A stretch of DNA of 15,358 nt from Bryobacterales bacterium (GTDB lineage Bacteria > Acidobacteriota > Terriglobia > Bryobacterales > Bryobacteraceae): NCBI GenBank assembly GCA_009697495.1, contig SHUN01000014.1, positions 1-15,358 of the forward strand, read 5' to 3'. Below the pieces are notes generated by a model. The model was not told where the DNA came from. It was given only the letters and a program-made list of their open reading frames with translations, and did not search any database. Positions 13,842 to 15,358 of this stretch are shown here, one piece after another; position 1 is the first letter of the stretch; every line of letters starts with the position of its first letter. The translations under genes were made by a program, and so were the position numbers.

Positions 13842-14534
13842 CTATTTCTTTTTCTTGTCGGCAGGGGGAGCGGCTTTCTTATCCCCGGCGGCGGGGGCGG
13901 CGGCGGCTGGCGCCTTGGCCTTGCCTTTGGCGACTTCGGGTTCGGCAACCACAGCGGCGGCGGCCTCTTCGGCGCGCGGAGCGATGACGTGGACCAGTAC
14001 GGAGTCGGAGGGCGAAATCAGGCGCATCGACGCGGAGAGCTTGAGGTCGCCGGCGCGCACAGCCTGATTGACGTTGAGTTCAGTCACGTCGACGTCGAAG
14101 GCGGCGGGAATTTCGTTGGGGAGACATTCGATGGTCACTTCGCGGTTGATGACCTCGATCATGCCGCCGCCGATCTTCACGCCGACCGATTCCCCTCTGG
14201 TGTGGACGGGAACGTCGACCTTGAGGACCTTTTCCAAATCGATCCGGAGCAAATCGACGTGCATCAGATTGCCGCGGACCGGATGGTGGAGCCAATCGAC
14301 GACCATCACGGCCTCGGCCGCGGCATCGCCAACGGCCATGTCGAAAATGGTGTTGTGTCCGGTATCGGAGTGGAGGATCTTATTGACCTCCTTCGGGCTG
14401 ACGGAGACGGCGACCGGATCCTTTCCGGTGCCGTAAATAATCGCGGGCATCAGACCGCTAACCCGCAGCCGGCGGGCTTCGTTCTTACCGCGGGCGGGGC
14501 GGGCGGTGGCGGCGATGGTAATATCTTTTCTCAT
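13842..14534 (-). CDS. rplY: 50S ribosomal protein bL25, CTC/TL5 type with Lys/Ala-rich tail
   Basis: 5S rRNA-binding ribosomal protein of the longer, general-stress CTC form. The 230-residue product has the N-terminal L25 domain (1-93, with ARPARGKNEARRLRVSGLMP and IIYGTGKDP) and the C-terminal TL5-type beta domain (about 95-186, VDVPVHTRGESVGVKIGGG, IECLPNEIPAAFDVDVTEL). A low-complexity tail follows (187-230) of Ala, Pro and Lys ending KKKK. CTC tails vary widely between species, so this is ordinary in kind. ATG 14534 has GAGG at good spacing. It lies 41 bases after prs and six before pth, the common prs-ctc-pth order. Confidence 0.96.
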   Translation of the reverse strand: MRKDITIAATARPARGKNEARRLRVSGLMPAIIYGTGKDPVAVSVSPKEVNKILHSDTGHNTIFDMAVGDAAAEAVMVVDWLHHPVRGNLMHVDLLRIDLEKVLKVDVPVHTRGESVGVKIGGGMIEVINREVTIECLPNEIPAAFDVDVTELNVNQAVRAGDLKLSASMRLISPSDSVLVHVIAPRAEEAAAAVVAEPEVAKGKAKAPAAAAPAAGDKKAAPPADKKKK

Positions 14535-14575
14535 ACTGACCTCAAAGTGAAACGGATTGAATTGAACTTGGCTGT

Positions 14576-15358
14576 CTAGACGAAGAGTCCGCTAACGGAC
14601 GTAGCCTCGTGGATGGATCGAATGGCCTGGGCCAGCAGCGGCGCCACCGACAGCGTTTGAATGCGGTCGCAGCTCTGGGCCTCTTCCTTCAGCGGAATCG
14701 AGTTACTGAAGATGACCTTGGTAAGGCGGGAATTCTGAATGCGCTCGATCGCCGGTCCACTGAGGACGGCGTGCGTGGCGCAGGCGGTAACGGCGGCCGC
14801 TCCGGAAGCGAGCAGGGCTTCGGCGCCCTTCACGAGCGTTCCGGCGGTATCAATGATGTCGTCGATGATCAGGCAGTGGCGGTCGCGGACTTCGCCGATG
14901 ACGTGCATGACTTCGGCGACGTTCACTTCTTCGCGGCGTTTGTCGATGATGGCAATCGGCGCCCGCAATCGTTTGGCAAAGGCGCGGGCGCGTTCCACGC
15001 CGCCGGCGTCCGGGGAGACGATCATCAAATTATCGAAAGCCTTCTCCCGGAAATATTCGACCAGCACGGGCGCGGCATACAGATGGTCGACCGGTATGTC
15101 GAAAAAGCCCTGGATCGGGGCCGCGTGGAGGTCCATGCAAAGGACGCGGTCGGCTCCGGCGCGTTCGATGAGGCTGGCGACGAGCTTGGCGGAAATCGGT
15201 ACGCGCGGCTTGTCTTTCCGGTCCTGCCGGGCATAGCCATAGTAGGGAAGAACGGCGGTGATCCGGTCGGCGGAGGCGCGCTTCAAGGCGTCGATCATCA
15301 TGAGCAGTTCCATGAGATGGCGGTCCACCGGATTGCAGGTGGGCTGAATGACGAAGAC
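14576..15358 (-). CDS. prs: Ribose-phosphate pyrophosphokinase (PRPP synthetase), 5' end beyond the window
   Basis: Makes 5-phosphoribosyl-1-diphosphate from ribose-5-phosphate and ATP for nucleotide, His and Trp synthesis. The frame is open to the right edge, so about 260 C-terminal residues of the usual ~315 are visible, starting [19 protein letters not shown]. Conserved parts include [54 protein letters not shown], the flexible catalytic loop region with [12 protein letters not shown], and the PRPP-binding [17 protein letters not shown]-initiated version starting MDRHLMEL (15328) is only an internal codon, because the conserved VFVIQPT segment lies upstream in the same frame. It is probably the first or an early gene of the operon ending at the terminator after rplI. 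Confidence 0.96.
   Translation of the reverse strand, partial: VFVIQPTCNPVDRHLMELLMMIDALKRASADRITAVLPYYGYARQDRKDKPRVPISAKLVASLIERAGADRVLCMDLHAAPIQGFFDIPVDHLYAAPVLVEYFREKAFDNLMIVSPDAGGVERARAFAKRLRAPIAIIDKRREEVNVAEVMHVIGEVRDRHCLIIDDIIDTAGTLVKGAEALLASGAAAVTACATHAVLSGPAIERIQNSRLTKVIFSNSIPLKEEAQSCDRIQTLSVAPLLAQAIRSIHEATSVSGLFV

Noticed and set aside
13572..14579. 335-codon plus-strand open frame opposite pth and rplY
   Set aside because: Covers two certain ribosomal/translation genes on the other strand; Gly/Asp/His-rich composition typical of antisense frames.
15326..15328. GTG at 15328 as the start of prs
   Set aside because: The conserved [10 protein letters not shown] segment continues upstream in frame to the window edge, so the gene is truncated by the window and this is an internal codon.

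Overview
This window is a GC-rich bacterial chromosome segment, most likely from Acidobacteriota of the Bryobacterales/Solibacter group. The clearest taxonomic clue is the C-terminal domain of the first gene, which matches the 'Solibacter uncharacterized C-terminal domain' family (TIGR03437). The neighbouring divergent InlB-type repeats and the housekeeping gene order fit the same assignment. No rRNA, tRNA, CRISPR array, transposase or phage gene was seen, and no stretch longer than 300 bases lacks a gene.

Layout. Positions 1-188 hold a possible partial minus-strand gene start and the open but start-less upstream part of the first plus-strand gene. Positions 189-1751 (+) encode an InlB-repeat/TIGR03437 surface-type protein that looks 5'-truncated. 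Its last codons are re-duplicated as degenerate tandem copies in the 1752-1902 gap. Positions 1903-3096 (+) encode an L-2-hydroxyglutarate oxidase. Everything else is on the minus strand. Read in the direction of transcription, from the right edge leftward, it is: prs (partial), rplY/ctc, pth, rpsF, rpsR and rplI, then a strong intrinsic terminator; an SDR oxidoreductase; an intergenic REP-like inverted doublet; an acidic HEAT-repeat protein; a GT4 glycosyltransferase; an APC amino-acid permease; a small secreted hypothetical protein; and a short tad pilus cluster, cpaB-tadB-tadC. The last of these runs tail-to-tail into the oxidase gene with overlapping stop codons.

How the genes work together. 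The right third is a translation and nucleotide-supply operon: PRPP synthetase, ribosomal proteins bL25, bS6, bS18 and bL9, and peptidyl-tRNA hydrolase. It is tightly packed, including an ATGA overlap between pth and rpsF. The middle genes look like independent housekeeping or accessory functions. The left minus-strand block encodes the inner-membrane platform (TadB, TadC) and the periplasmic CpaB of a Tad/Flp-type secretion or pilus machine. The ATPase TadA, the secretin and the pilin are not in the window.

The most unusual item is CpaB. Its C-terminal ~140 residues look like a reduced secretin (GspD/CpaC-type) domain, including the start of the secretin signature. I did not find a wholly new defence or mobile system. 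The best leads are the CpaB-secretin fusion, the REP-like doublet, the tandemly duplicated gene tail and the repeat-encoded low-complexity tail on ribosomal protein bS6.
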